Counted from the stretch's first letter, positions 25,956 through 35,589 are shown. The stretch: 64,000 nt of DNA from Nonomuraea sp. SYSU D8015 (GCF_008065375.1 NZ_VJYI01000002.1:1-64000); one strand, 5' to 3'. Numbers and translations are program-made. Notes: generated by a model from the letters alone, not told the origin.

Positions 25956-26773
25956 GGCGCCCCGGCTCGGGCGTGGGCGGTCGGACACCGCCGGTGCTGC
26001 GCATCGTGCCGGCGCTGTTGCTGCTCCTGCTCACCGTCGCGGGCCCGCTGCTGGCGCCGCAGCCGATGGACCGGCCGGTCACGATCCCGTACGCCGCCGC
26101 TGGGGCGGACGGGACGCTGCTCGGCGGCGACCAGCTCGGCCGTGACGTACTCAGCAGGCTCCTGCACGGCGGGCGCGATCTGGTCTTCTCCTCCCTCATC
26201 GTGGCGGCGCTGGTCACCGCCGTCGCCGCCGTGCTCGGCGTTGCCGGGGCGCTGCGACCCCGTCTCGGGCAGGTCGTCGAGCGAGTGGCGGACGTTCTCA
26301 TGCTGCTGCCGGCCGTGCTGGGCATCCTGCTCGTCACACTCTCCTGGCCGGGCGGCGGCCGGCTCGCGCTCGTGGTCGCGGCGGTGGCACTCGCCATCCC
26401 GTACGCGGTGCGCTTCATGGCCGCCGCGGCGGCGCCCGTCGTGGTCACCGGGTACGTCGAGTCGGCTGTCGCAAGCGGCGAGCGCACCTGGCACCTGATC
26501 TTCCGTGACGTGCTGCCGAACCTGCGCTCGACCGTACTCGCCCTGTTCGGCCTGCGCTTCGTCTCGGCCGTCTACGTGGTGGCCACGGCCGCGTTCCTGC
26601 AGATCGGACCCCAGCCGCCGGAGGCCGACTGGGCGCTGATGATCCGCGAGAACTCCCCCGGCCTCGTGCTCAACCCTTGGGCCGTACTGGCCCCCAGCAT
26701 CGCGATCGGCCTGCTCGCCATGAGCGTCAACCTGGCGGCCGGCGCCCTCAGCCCCAAGGCGGAACGCACATGA
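25952..26773 (+). CDS. ABC importer permease, DppC/NikC type
   Basis: 273 residues from GTG at 25952, overlapping the previous stop by 4 bases (GTGA). The block LGGDQLGRDVLSRLLHGGRD is diagnostic of the second permease of dipeptide/nickel importers. LPNLRSTVLALFGLRFVSAV and EADWALMIRENSPGLVLNPW are also typical. The EAA loop is YVESAVASGERTWHLIFRDV. A longer frame reaching back to 25370 is only a shadow of the previous gene. Confidence 0.9.
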   Translation: MRRPGSGVGGRTPPVLRIVPALLLLLLTVAGPLLAPQPMDRPVTIPYAAAGADGTLLGGDQLGRDVLSRLLHGGRDLVFSSLIVAALVTAVAAVLGVAGALRPRLGQVVERVADVLMLLPAVLGILLVTLSWPGGGRLALVVAAVALAIPYAVRFMAAAAAPVVVTGYVESAVASGERTWHLIFRDVLPNLRSTVLALFGLRFVSAVYVVATAAFLQIGPQPPEADWALMIRENSPGLVLNPWAVLAPSIAIGLLAMSVNLAAGALSPKAERT

Positions 26774-28158
26774 CCATCCGCGCCGTCGTCGACGCGCTGA
26801 CCGTGGCCGCGCCGGACGGGCGCGAACTGGTGTCCGGCGCCGGCCTCACCGCCCGCGCCGGGCAGGTCCTGGCGCTCGTGGGCCCCTCGGGTTCGGGCAA
26901 GACCACGCTGCTGCGGGCCATGATCGGTGACCTCCCGGCGGGCACGGCCCGCCGCGCCGGGACGGTCGAGGTGCTGGGCGTGGACGTGCTCGGCTGCGGA
27001 GCGGCGGAGCTGCGCACGCTGCGCCGTACCCGCGTGGCCTATGTCGGCCAGGACCCGGGCTCGGCTCTCAACCCATGGATGCGCGTGGACAAACTGGTCA
27101 CCGAGACCGGCTCGCGCGAGGAGGCGGCCGCACTGCTCGAAGAGGTGCGCCTGACCGGCATCCCAGGGCTGCTCAGACGCCGGGCCGGCGAGCTGTCCGG
27201 CGGCCAGCAGCGCCGCGTCGCACTGGCCAGGGCGCTGGCCCGCCGTCCTGACCTGCTCCTGCTGGACGAGCCCACTGCCGGCCTCGACCCGTCGCTGCGC
27301 GACGAGATCAGCGCTCTCCTCCGGCACCTGGCCGCCGAGCGCGGGGTCGCGGTGGTGCTGTCCTGCCACGACCGGGAGCTGGTCGACCGGCTGGCGGACG
27401 AGGTGCTCGAACTTCCCGGCGTGGCACTCTCGCAGCCTGTACGCGGTACGCCCTTCGCTCCCTCCGCCCGGCAGGCCGAGGAGTCCGGGCTGCGGGCGCG
27501 GGGGCTGCATGCCGAGGTAGGCCTGCGACGGATGCGGGTCCTGCAGGGTGTGGACCTCGACGTGCCGTCCGGCACGGCCGTCGCCGTGGTGGGGCCGTCC
27601 GGCTCGGGCAAGACCACGCTGCTGCGCGCGCTGGCGGGCCTGCACCCGTTCTCCGCCGGTACGGTGACGCTCGACGGCGCCGTCCTCCATCCGGACGTCC
27701 GCAAGCGCAACCGCGAACATCGCCGCAGGGTGCAGTTCGTGCCACAGAACCCCATGGGCGCGTTGAACCCCTCGACCACCGTGTCCGCAGCCCTGGCCCG
27801 TCCGCTGCGTCTGCACCGCCGCTGCCCTCGCTCGGCCGTCCCCGGCCGCGTGACCGACCTGCTGGAGCACGTGGGCCTGGGGCCGGAGCATGCGAGCCGA
27901 TACCCGCGCGAGCTGTCGGGCGGCCAACGACAGCGGGTCTCCATCGCCCGAGCTCTGGCGGCCGAGCCCGACGTGCTGATCTGCGACGAGATCACCTCCG
28001 CCCTCGACGGCGACACGGCATTGGCGGTGATGGAACTGATGGGCCGGCTACGCCGCGACCGGGACATAGCGGTGGTGTTCGCCTCGCACGACCTGCCCTT
28101 GGTCGAGAAGTACGCCGACACAGTGGTCACGATCTCGCCCGGAGAGGACGGGCGCTAG
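26770..28158 (+). CDS. Fused double ATPase of the importer (DppD-DppF fusion)
   Basis: 462 residues from ATG at 26770 (ATGA overlap). Two complete ATPase halves lie in one chain. Half 1 has LVGPSGSGKTTLLRAM (about 37-51), LSGGQQRRVALARALA and LLLLDEPTAGLD. Half 2 has VVGPSGSGKTTLLRAL (about 274-288), FVPQNPMGALNPSTTV, LSGGQRQRVSIARALA and VLICDEITSALD. In most dipeptide/nickel systems the halves are separate DppD and DppF proteins. The short halves lack the usual C-terminal oligopeptide cluster extension. The gene closes the iron-box operon. Confidence 0.9.
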   Translation: MTIRAVVDALTVAAPDGRELVSGAGLTARAGQVLALVGPSGSGKTTLLRAMIGDLPAGTARRAGTVEVLGVDVLGCGAAELRTLRRTRVAYVGQDPGSALNPWMRVDKLVTETGSREEAAALLEEVRLTGIPGLLRRRAGELSGGQQRRVALARALARRPDLLLLDEPTAGLDPSLRDEISALLRHLAAERGVAVVLSCHDRELVDRLADEVLELPGVALSQPVRGTPFAPSARQAEESGLRARGLHAEVGLRRMRVLQGVDLDVPSGTAVAVVGPSGSGKTTLLRALAGLHPFSAGTVTLDGAVLHPDVRKRNREHRRRVQFVPQNPMGALNPSTTVSAALARPLRLHRRCPRSAVPGRVTDLLEHVGLGPEHASRYPRELSGGQRQRVSIARALAAEPDVLICDEITSALDGDTALAVMELMGRLRRDRDIAVVFASHDLPLVEKYADTVVTISPGEDGR

Positions 28159-28224
28159 GGGCTGACTCGAGGCTTGACTTTGGGTCTTGTGGGATGCGGT
28201 CTCTCGTGCCACGATCGCAATAAT

Positions 28225-28245
28225 TCTTAGGAAACTTTCCTAAGA
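28225..28245. promoter_or_regulatory. Perfect 21-base palindrome before the AA10 monooxygenase gene
   Basis: Arms TCTTAGGAAA and TTTCCTAAGA match perfectly around one central C. It ends 28 bases before the GTG start, in the promoter region. The AGGAAA...TTTCCT core recalls operators I associate with ROK-family repressors of secreted polysaccharide-degrading enzymes; that link is from memory and unverified. Confidence 0.7.
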
Positions 28246-28273
28246 GTTGTAATTCACCCCCTGGGAGTACGAG

Positions 28274-29116
28274 GTGCGCAAGAGTACGATCGCCGCCGCC
28301 GTGGCGGCCTCCGGAGTGCTGGCGCTGCTGCCCGCCTCCGCGGCCAACGCCCACGGCACGATGTCCAACCCGCCCAGCCGCGTCTACGTCTGCAAGAACG
28401 AAGGACCGGAGACGCCCAAGTCGGCCGCCTGCAAGGCCGCCGTGGCAGCCGGCGGCACGCAGGCGTTCTACGACTGGAACGAGGTCTCCCTCCTGGAGGC
28501 GGGAGGACGGCACCGCCAGCTCATCCCCGACGGCAAGCTCTGCAGCGCAGGACGCGACAAGTATCGCGGGCTCGATCTGCAGCGGGCCGACTGGCCGGCG
28601 ACCCAGGTGCGGCCCGGCAGCTTCACGCTGACCTATCACGCCTCCGCGCCGCACGCCAACAGCAACTTCGAGTTCTACATCACCCGCCAGGGCTGGAACC
28701 CGACCATGCCCCTCAAGTGGTCCGACCTGGTCCACATCAGGACGTTCACCGGCCAGAACCCGACGACGTTCACCAACTGGACGATCAACCTGCCACAGCG
28801 CAGCGGCCGGCACATTCTCTACTCGATCTGGCAGCGCGTGGTCGGCAGCAACGAGGCCTTCTACACCTGCTCGGACGTGGACTTCGGCGGTGGCGGCACC
28901 CCGACGCCCACCCCTACACCGACCCCCACGCCGACCCCGACGCCTACTTCCAGCCCCACCCCCACTCAGCCCGGGGGAACGTGGAGCGCGGGCACCGCGT
29001 ACCGGGTAGGTGACAGGGTGACGTACGGCGGGCTGGCCTACGAGTGCGTGCAGGCGCACACGGCGCTCCCCGGCTGGGAGCCCCCGAACGTGGCCGCCCT
29101 CTGGAAGCGCGCCTGA
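28274..29116 (+). CDS. Secreted AA10 lytic polysaccharide monooxygenase with CBM5/12
   Basis: 280 residues, GTG at 28274 with GGGAG upstream. The signal peptide ends ASAANA, exposing His27 as the N-terminal residue (HGTMSNPPSRVYVC). With His127 in YHASAPHANSNFEFY this forms the copper histidine brace. The catalytic domain runs to about residue 205. A threonine-proline linker (about 207-237) leads to a C-terminal CBM5/12 (GTWSAGTAYRVGDRVTYGGL, WEPPNVAALWKRA), the small chitin/cellulose binding module with its aromatic residues. It should cleave crystalline chitin or cellulose oxidatively outside the cell. A perfect palindrome lies in its promoter. Confidence 0.93.
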   Translation: MRKSTIAAAVAASGVLALLPASAANAHGTMSNPPSRVYVCKNEGPETPKSAACKAAVAAGGTQAFYDWNEVSLLEAGGRHRQLIPDGKLCSAGRDKYRGLDLQRADWPATQVRPGSFTLTYHASAPHANSNFEFYITRQGWNPTMPLKWSDLVHIRTFTGQNPTTFTNWTINLPQRSGRHILYSIWQRVVGSNEAFYTCSDVDFGGGGTPTPTPTPTPTPTPTPTSSPTPTQPGGTWSAGTAYRVGDRVTYGGLAYECVQAHTALPGWEPPNVAALWKRA

Positions 29117-29132
29117 CACTGTGGACACGTCG

Positions 29133-29164
29133 CGGCGGCGCTCGGCCTCCCGCCGACGCCGCCG
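29133..29164 (+). terminator. Possible hairpin terminator of the AA10 gene
   Basis: CGGCGGCG (29133-29140) pairs with CGCCGCCG (29157-29164), starting 17 bases after the stop at 29116. The arms are low-complexity, so the call is weak. Confidence 0.4.
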
Positions 29165-29242
29165 AGGCGCGCCAGAGCCGGGTGGCGCGGAGGCCAGAGT
29201 GGCACCGGGCGGCGATCGCGGAAATGAGCCGGGTGCTGACCG

Positions 29243-30727
<1,485 letters not shown>

Positions 30728-30786
30728 TTACAAATCCCTGATTTCTTCAGGTTCTGGCTTCGGTCGGAGATTCTGCAGCACGACCC

Positions 30787-30805
30787 GGGTCTTGCCGCAA
30801 GCCCC
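30787..30805 (-). promoter_or_regulatory. Rifamycin-associated element (RAE)
   Basis: On the minus strand the sequence is GGGGCTTGCGGCAAGACCC, the conserved 19-base inverted repeat known to precede rifamycin-inactivation genes in actinomycetes and to mediate rifamycin-induced expression. It lies 117 bases upstream of the rox start. Confidence 0.88.
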
Positions 30806-30825
30806 CCGTCGCGCTATAGATTGAA

Positions 30826-30856
30826 AATGGCAAGGAATGCGAATCTCCTTGCCATT
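30826..30856. terminator. Hairpin terminator between ABC relic and rox
   Basis: AATGGCAAGGA (30826-30836) pairs perfectly with TCCTTGCCATT (30846-30856). T-rich runs follow on both strands (GTTCTTTT on plus, TTTTCAATC on minus). On the minus strand it ends transcription from the upstream relic before the RAE. Confidence 0.7.
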
Positions 30857-30882
30857 GTTCTTTTGCCGTGGACGGCAAGCCG

Positions 30883-31075
30883 TCACGGCGAGGCCACGTA
30901 CACCGTCTGGGCGGCCACCAGGGCGGCGTAACAGCCTCCGTAGGTGAGGAGCCGGGAGAGCAGGGCGCGTGCCAGGGCGCGACGTCCTCGCGAAGGGTCC
31001 TGGGTCACGACGTCGATCTGCCGCCGCAGCGTGCTCTTGCCCGCCCCGGAGGGGCCGACCAGTTCATTGGCAACA
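30883..31075 (-). pseudogene. Collapsed remnant of an ABC exporter ATPase
   Basis: The minus frame reads ANELVGPSGAGKSTLRRQID, with VVTQDPS straight after. In intact exporter ATPases the Walker A motif (GPSGAGKST) and the Q-loop segment (LRRQIxVVxQDPSLF) are separated by about 40 residues. Here they are fused, so an internal deletion has occurred. The rest (RALARALLSRLLTYGGCYAA) does not continue the ATPase. A terminator follows at 30826-30856. Confidence 0.5.
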
Positions 31076-31323
31076 TCAAGCGGTCGTGAGCAGGCCGCGC
31101 AGGACATACGGCATGATCCCGCCGTGCCGGTAGTAGTCAGCCTCACGCGGGGTGTCGAGGCGGAGGCGGGCTTGGAATGTGACGTCGTCGGCGGTGACGG
31201 TCAGCGTGGGCGGGAGGCGCGGTCCGCCGAGCGCGGTGAGACCGGTGATGGTGACGACTTCCCGGCCGGTGAGGCCGAGCTCGTCCGCGCCTCTGTGCGG
31301 AAGGTGGGGTGGAAGGTGGTCAT
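31076..31323 (-). pseudogene. C-terminal fragment of aconitate hydratase behind a foreign start
   Basis: One minus frame reads GADELGLTGREVVTITGLTA, LPPTLTVTADDVTFQARLRL and DTPREADYYRHGGIMPYVLR, then GLLTTA and stop at 31076-31078. This is the last 70 or so residues of aconitase (ADYYRHGGI...YVLR is its hallmark). The rest of the gene is gone. A strong ribosome site GGAGGAAG and ATG at 31323 lie just upstream but in another frame, so a deletion seems to have joined the start of a different gene to the aconitase tail. Confidence 0.7.
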
Positions 31324-31387
31324 GTGCTTCCTCCTAGACCAGGCGAGACCGACCAGCCGTCGCCTGCGATGCCGCATACTTTGCTTC

Positions 31388-31396
31388 GTTATAACC
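31388..31396. promoter_or_regulatory. GntR operator candidate, site 1
   Basis: GTTATAACC, an AT-centred palindrome, lies upstream of the minus-strand start at 31323. The same motif recurs at 31532-31541 before gntR, which suggests a repressor acting on both divergent promoters. Confidence 0.45.
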
Positions 31397-31531
31397 TATG
31401 ACCTCAACCCCCTCCTTTCCGAAATGTAACGCGATAGTCCAGCTTGATGGCATATAGCGGCTATGACGAGCAGAACTTGCCCAGTCGACCTGCAGTCCGG
31501 TCTCTTGCCGACAAGTCGGGACAGCGGGGTA

Positions 31532-31541
31532 GGTTATAACC
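31532..31541. promoter_or_regulatory. GntR operator candidate, site 2
   Basis: GGTTATAACC is a perfect 10-base palindrome 23 bases before the gntR ATG, overlapping the likely -10 region. It fits autoregulation by the FadR-type GntR protein. Confidence 0.5.
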
Positions 31542-31564
31542 GTCACCGACGAGACAGGACACCG

Positions 31565-32272
31565 ATGAGCGAATCAGCAGCCGAGCTCTACACGACCAAG
31601 GCGGACTTCGCCTACCTACGCGTCAAGGAGCTGATCCTGTCCGGGAAGCTGCTCCCCGGCTCGGTCATCGCGCAGGCTCAGCTGGCCCGCGACATCGGCA
31701 TCAGCACCACTCCCCTGCGCGAGGCCCTGCGCCGGCTCAAGAGCGAAGGGCTGGTCGAGCTCGACGCCCACCGCGACGCCCGCGTCGCCCCCCTGGCCGC
31801 AGAGGAGGCCCGCGACCTGCTGGAGCTGCGCCGATCCCTCGATCCACTCGCCGTCGCACTGGCCGCCGAACGCCGCACCAAGGCCGACATCGCCGCCATG
31901 CGCGCCGCCCACGAAGGCCTCAAGCCGCTTCCCGGCAACCCCGCCTACGAGCAGCTCGTCGCCCACCGCAAGTTCCACACCGCCCTCTACTGCGCCTCGC
32001 ACAACGACGTGCTCATCCAGACCCTCGACGGCCTGTGGGACAAGGCCGACCGCTACCGCCGCCTCGCCCTGGAGGTAGAGCGCGGCCAGGCGGCCCGCGA
32101 CCGCAAGGCCGCCGAGCACGAGGCCCTGCTGGAGTACGTGATCGCGGGCGACGCGGAGGCGGCCGCGGCCGTCATGCGCGAACACATCGACACCAGCCTG
32201 GGCGCCCAGGCCGCCTGGCGTCTGCGCAAGCACCACACCGATGCGGAGTCTCCGGGCGAGGGAGATGCCTGA
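31565..32272 (+). CDS. GntR-family regulator, FadR/FCD subgroup
   Basis: 235 residues. The winged HTH lies at about 15-75 (FAYLRVKELILSGKLLPGSV, LARDIGISTTPLREALRRLK) and is followed by the all-helical FCD ligand domain (LELRRSLDPLAVALAAERRT, AHRKFHTALYCASHNDVLIQ, EHEALLEYVIAGDAEAAAAV). The His and Asp positions of FCD metal/carboxylate sites (ALYCASHN, EHEALL) are present. It overlaps the MFS gene by 8 bases, so it probably controls that exporter or importer together with itself. Confidence 0.88.
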   Translation: MSESAAELYTTKADFAYLRVKELILSGKLLPGSVIAQAQLARDIGISTTPLREALRRLKSEGLVELDAHRDARVAPLAAEEARDLLELRRSLDPLAVALAAERRTKADIAAMRAAHEGLKPLPGNPAYEQLVAHRKFHTALYCASHNDVLIQTLDGLWDKADRYRRLALEVERGQAARDRKAAEHEALLEYVIAGDAEAAAAVMREHIDTSLGAQAAWRLRKHHTDAESPGEGDA

Positions 32273-33431
32273 GCCCTGGCCTCGGCACGCCGCCCTGCTG
32301 GCGCACTCCGCCGGCACCCAGGTCATCACGTTCGTGCTGCGCCCCACCATGTCGTACCGCGCGATCGAGCTCGACGTGCCGACGGCCTGGCTGGGAGTGC
32401 TCGGCGCCTGCTTCGCCCTCGCGCCGCTGCTGCTGGCCCTGCCGGCCGGCCACGCCGCCGACCGCTACGGCGAGCGCCGCATCGCCGTGGCCGGCGCGCT
32501 CCTGATCGCCGCCTCCGCCGTCGCGTTCACCACGCTCGGCCACACGGTCGCCGGGCTCGTGGCAGCCGGCATCCTGCTCGGCACCGGCCACCTCGGCAGC
32601 GTCATCGCTCAGCAGGCGCTCGTCGCCAACACCACCGAACGCGGCCACCACGACACCGCCTTCGGCCACTACACCTTCGCCGCCTCCCTCGGCCAGGCCG
32701 CAGGCCCGCTGATGATCGCCGCCCTCGGCGGGCAGGGCGCCATCCCCGACACCGGCCGCATCTTCGCCTGGTCGTGCGGCCTCGCCGTCCTGCTCGTCGC
32801 ACTGTCGGTCCTGCTCCCGGCGAGCCGCCCGCCGGCCCGTGCCCACGCCGAGCACGGCGACCATGGCGGCCTGCGAGCGCTCCTGCGCCGGCCCGGCATC
32901 GCCCACGCCCTGCTGACCAGTTGTGTGGTGCTGGCCGCGGTCGACATCACTCTGGCGTACCTGCCCGCGCTCGGCACCGAACACGGCCTGGCGGCCGGCA
33001 CCGTGGGTCTCCTGCTGACTCTCCGCGGCGCGGCCTCCATGACCTCGCGTTTCTTCCTCGGCCGGCTGGCGCGTGCGGTGGGCCGGCGCAGGCTGCTGGT
33101 GGTCAGCACGCTCTCCGCGGCCGTCGCCATGCTGCTCACCCCGGTGCCCATGCCCTTGTGGCTCCTGGCCGCGCTGCTCCTCGTCGTGGGCTTCGGGCTG
33201 GGCGTCGGCCAGCCGCTGACCATGTCGTGGCTCGCCGAGTCCGCCCCTCCGGGCATGCGCGGCCGTGCCATGTCACTGCGCCTGGTCGGCAACCGCACCG
33301 GCCAGCTCTTCATCCCCGGCGTGGCCGGTCTCATGGCGGCCGCGCTCGGCGCCGGGGGCGTCCTGTTCGTGACCGGGCTGAGCCTCGGCTGGGCCGGCGT
33401 GGCCGCCCGCCGGCTTCCGGCCGATCCCTAG
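32265..33431 (+). CDS. MFS transporter
   Basis: 388 residues from ATG at 32265, inside the end of gntR with GAGGGAG upstream. Twelve hydrophobic segments. The motif A-like loop is GHAADRYGERRIAVAGALL after segment 2, and its counterpart SRFFLGRLARAVGRRRLL lies in the second half. A short charged loop with HAEHGDHGGLRALLRRPG sits in the middle. The family carries small solutes by proton or solute exchange; the substrate is unknown but probably matches the GntR ligand, likely a small carboxylate or metabolite. Confidence 0.85.
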   Translation: MPEPWPRHAALLAHSAGTQVITFVLRPTMSYRAIELDVPTAWLGVLGACFALAPLLLALPAGHAADRYGERRIAVAGALLIAASAVAFTTLGHTVAGLVAAGILLGTGHLGSVIAQQALVANTTERGHHDTAFGHYTFAASLGQAAGPLMIAALGGQGAIPDTGRIFAWSCGLAVLLVALSVLLPASRPPARAHAEHGDHGGLRALLRRPGIAHALLTSCVVLAAVDITLAYLPALGTEHGLAAGTVGLLLTLRGAASMTSRFFLGRLARAVGRRRLLVVSTLSAAVAMLLTPVPMPLWLLAALLLVVGFGLGVGQPLTMSWLAESAPPGMRGRAMSLRLVGNRTGQLFIPGVAGLMAAALGAGGVLFVTGLSLGWAGVAARRLPADP

Positions 33432-33598
33432 AAGCGACCCCTGACGATCACGCCGGGGACATGACCTCATACAAGTTGCGGGCCGCGTCGACGAAAAGCA
33501 GACCACGCGGACACAACGGGTGGTCGATACGGCCGTTGTCAGGCTGAGCAGGATGGTTGCCGACGAGCACCCCGGGCGGCCGGCGGGAGGCATTGAAG

Positions 33599-33775
33599 TC
33601 AGCGGCCCGTGATGCATGGGCATGTGCCGTTGCGATGCCTGTAGTCGTAGAACCTTGGATGCCCGCAGTAACAGATGCTCGTCCACATGCGTTCGGGGTC
33701 AGTGGACTGCTCGGGTCCAGCTCCGCATGCAGGGCAGACGGAAGGTCCGTCGTCTGCTGTGTGAGACGGCTCCAT
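33599..33775 (-). CDS. 58-residue cysteine-rich (zinc-ribbon-like) protein
   Basis: A short minus-strand frame starting ATG at 33775: MEPSHTADDGPSVCPACGAG, then PEQSTDPERMWTSICYCGHP, RFYDYRHRNGTCPCITGR and TGA at 33599-33601. Six cysteines occur as CPAC, CYC and CPC, suggesting one or two zinc sites. Arginine and aromatic residues between them suggest nucleic-acid or protein binding. The text is too ordered to be chance in non-coding DNA. No family is recognised. It is easily missed because of its length. The flanking 33432-33598 shows nothing. Confidence 0.55.
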   Translation of the reverse strand: MEPSHTADDGPSVCPACGAGPEQSTDPERMWTSICYCGHPRFYDYRHRNGTCPCITGR

Positions 33776-33917
33776 GACGGCACTGTACGGCGGCGACGGC
33801 GAGCCGGAGGCCGTTGCGTTGGCCGGCTGCGGCGTAGTGGCCGTGATCCCGTTCCCTACCCTTGTCGAGTGCCGAAATCCACCCGGGCGTGCGTTCGGGC
33901 CGAGGAGAACGACGGGC

Positions 33918-34784
33918 TCAGGTCTCCGAAAGCGCGGACCTCGAGTCGCCGAGGTTGCCGTGAGCCTCCGCGGAAAGGTCCTGCCAGTCGTCCCAGGTCT
34001 TGAGCCGATCGGCGTACGCCTGCTGGATCATCGGGTAGAAGCCCTGGCCGAAGAGCACCCGCAGCGGCGGGTTGTCGGAGTCGACGAGCTTGAGGAGTGC
34101 CCGGGCCGCGGCGGCCGGGTCTCCGGCGGGCTGCTTTCCGGCGAGCGCGCCGAGTCGTCGGCGGAGACCGTCGTAGGCCGGGTCGGTCTGGGACATGTGG
34201 CCGTTGGCGAGCGGATCCGGGTTCTTGCCGTCCCTGGTGGCGAAGCCGCCGGGCTCGATGATGGTCACCTTGACGCCGAAGTCGGCGACCTCGCCGGCGA
34301 GGGCTTCGTTCAAGCCCTCGAGGGCCCACTTGGAGGCGTGGTACGCGCCGCCGAGCGGCATGGCGATGACCCCGGCCGCCGAGGACAGCTGGACGATGTG
34401 CCCGGAGCGCTGCTCTCGCAGGTAGGGCAGCGCGGCTTGGACCACCCACACCGCACCGAACAGGTTGGTCTCCAGCTGGTCGCGCAGTTCCCGCTCGGTC
34501 AGCTCCTCGACCGCGCCGATCTGGGCGTAGCCGGCGTTGTTCACGATGACGTCGAGCCGGCCGAAGTGCTCCTTGGCCCGCTCCACGCTCTCGAAGACGG
34601 CGGCCTTGTCGGTCACGTCCAGCTCGAGCGGGAGAATCGCGTCGCCATGGGCGGCGACCAGCTCGTCCAAGCTTCCCGTGCTCCGAGCGGTCGCGGCCAC
34701 CTCGTCGCCGCGGGACAGGGCGGCCTCGACGAAGTTGCGGCCGAGGCCGCGGGACGAACCGGTGACGAACCAGACCTTGCTCAT
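33918..34784 (-). CDS. Short-chain dehydrogenase/reductase
   Basis: 288 residues, classical SDR. Cofactor motif VTGSSRGLGRNFVEAALSRG (T-G-x3-G-x-G), LELDVTDKAAV, NNAG in VIVNNAGYAQIGAVEEL, catalytic Ser in IVQLSSAAGVIA, and Tyr-Lys in YHASKWALEGLNEA. ARS after the first strand suggests NADP(H). It should oxidise or reduce a hydroxyl/keto group on an unknown substrate. It is followed on the same strand by nothing obvious and preceded by a second SDR, perhaps a co-transcribed pair. Confidence 0.88.
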   Translation of the reverse strand: MSKVWFVTGSSRGLGRNFVEAALSRGDEVAATARSTGSLDELVAAHGDAILPLELDVTDKAAVFESVERAKEHFGRLDVIVNNAGYAQIGAVEELTERELRDQLETNLFGAVWVVQAALPYLREQRSGHIVQLSSAAGVIAMPLGGAYHASKWALEGLNEALAGEVADFGVKVTIIEPGGFATRDGKNPDPLANGHMSQTDPAYDGLRRRLGALAGKQPAGDPAAAARALLKLVDSDNPPLRVLFGQGFYPMIQQAYADRLKTWDDWQDLSAEAHGNLGDSRSALSET

Positions 34785-34845
34785 GATGTCTTTTCCGTTC
34801 CTTCTGATTTTGATGGCGGACGACTCGCGGTAGGTTGCGCGGCGG

Positions 34846-35589
34846 CTACCAGCCGACGGGGCCGAGGCGATCGATGAAGGTCCCGGTCGGCCCGTCGGCG
34901 TCGATCATCGCGAGTTTCACGATCGGGTCCGTGCCCTCGGTGACCGTCAGCTGACCGGTGTGATGGTTCATGTCGGTGGCGGCGAATTTGCGGTTGGCGA
35001 CCTCGCCGGGGGTGACGACGTTGAATTTGATATTCGGAAGCGCCTGGGCGTACCGGACGGTGATCATGTTCAGCGCCGCTTTCGACGAGGTGTAGGCGAG
35101 CTCGTGCATTTTCGAGACGGGCTGCTCCGGATCGGTCACGACCGCGAAGGAACCGCCACCGCTGGACACCATCACCACCCGCGGATGGTCCGCCGCCTGC
35201 AGCAGGGGAAGGAATGCATGCGTGACCCTGATCGGTCCGTACACGTTGGTGTCGTAGACGGCATGCACCTCATCGGCCGTCGCCTCTGCGGGCGCAATGA
35301 GGTTTCCTGGCGCGCCGGCGTTGTTGATCAGCACATCCAGCCGGTCGGTGTGCTCCCGAACGAACCGTACGGCGTTGGCCACCGACTCGTCCGAGGTCAC
35401 GTCCAGGGGGACCATGACCACGTTGAGGCCGCCGTCAGCCAGCTTGTCGGCTGCCGCCCTTCCTCGGCCTTCATCACGCGAGCCGAGAAAGATCGTCCAA
35501 CCCTGTTCCCCGAGCCGCCGGGCGGTCTCGAAGCCGAGTCCCTTGTTGCCTCCGGTGATCAACACCGAGGTCTGTTCCGAGTTCGTCAT
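34846..35589 (-). CDS. Short-chain dehydrogenase/reductase
   Basis: 247 residues. TGGNKGLGFETARRLGEQGW is the cofactor motif, with GSRDEGRGRAAADKL typical of NADP(H) binding, VPLDVTSDESV, LINNAGAPGNLI, catalytic Ser in VVMVSSGGGSF and Y-x3-K in AYTSSKAALNMITVRYAQAL. This is the carbonyl-reductase-like group. It lies 62 bases upstream of the other SDR gene in the same direction, so one transcript is likely. Confidence 0.88.
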   Translation of the reverse strand: MTNSEQTSVLITGGNKGLGFETARRLGEQGWTIFLGSRDEGRGRAAADKLADGGLNVVMVPLDVTSDESVANAVRFVREHTDRLDVLINNAGAPGNLIAPAEATADEVHAVYDTNVYGPIRVTHAFLPLLQAADHPRVVMVSSGGGSFAVVTDPEQPVSKMHELAYTSSKAALNMITVRYAQALPNIKFNVVTPGEVANRKFAATDMNHHTGQLTVTEGTDPIVKLAMIDADGPTGTFIDRLGPVGW

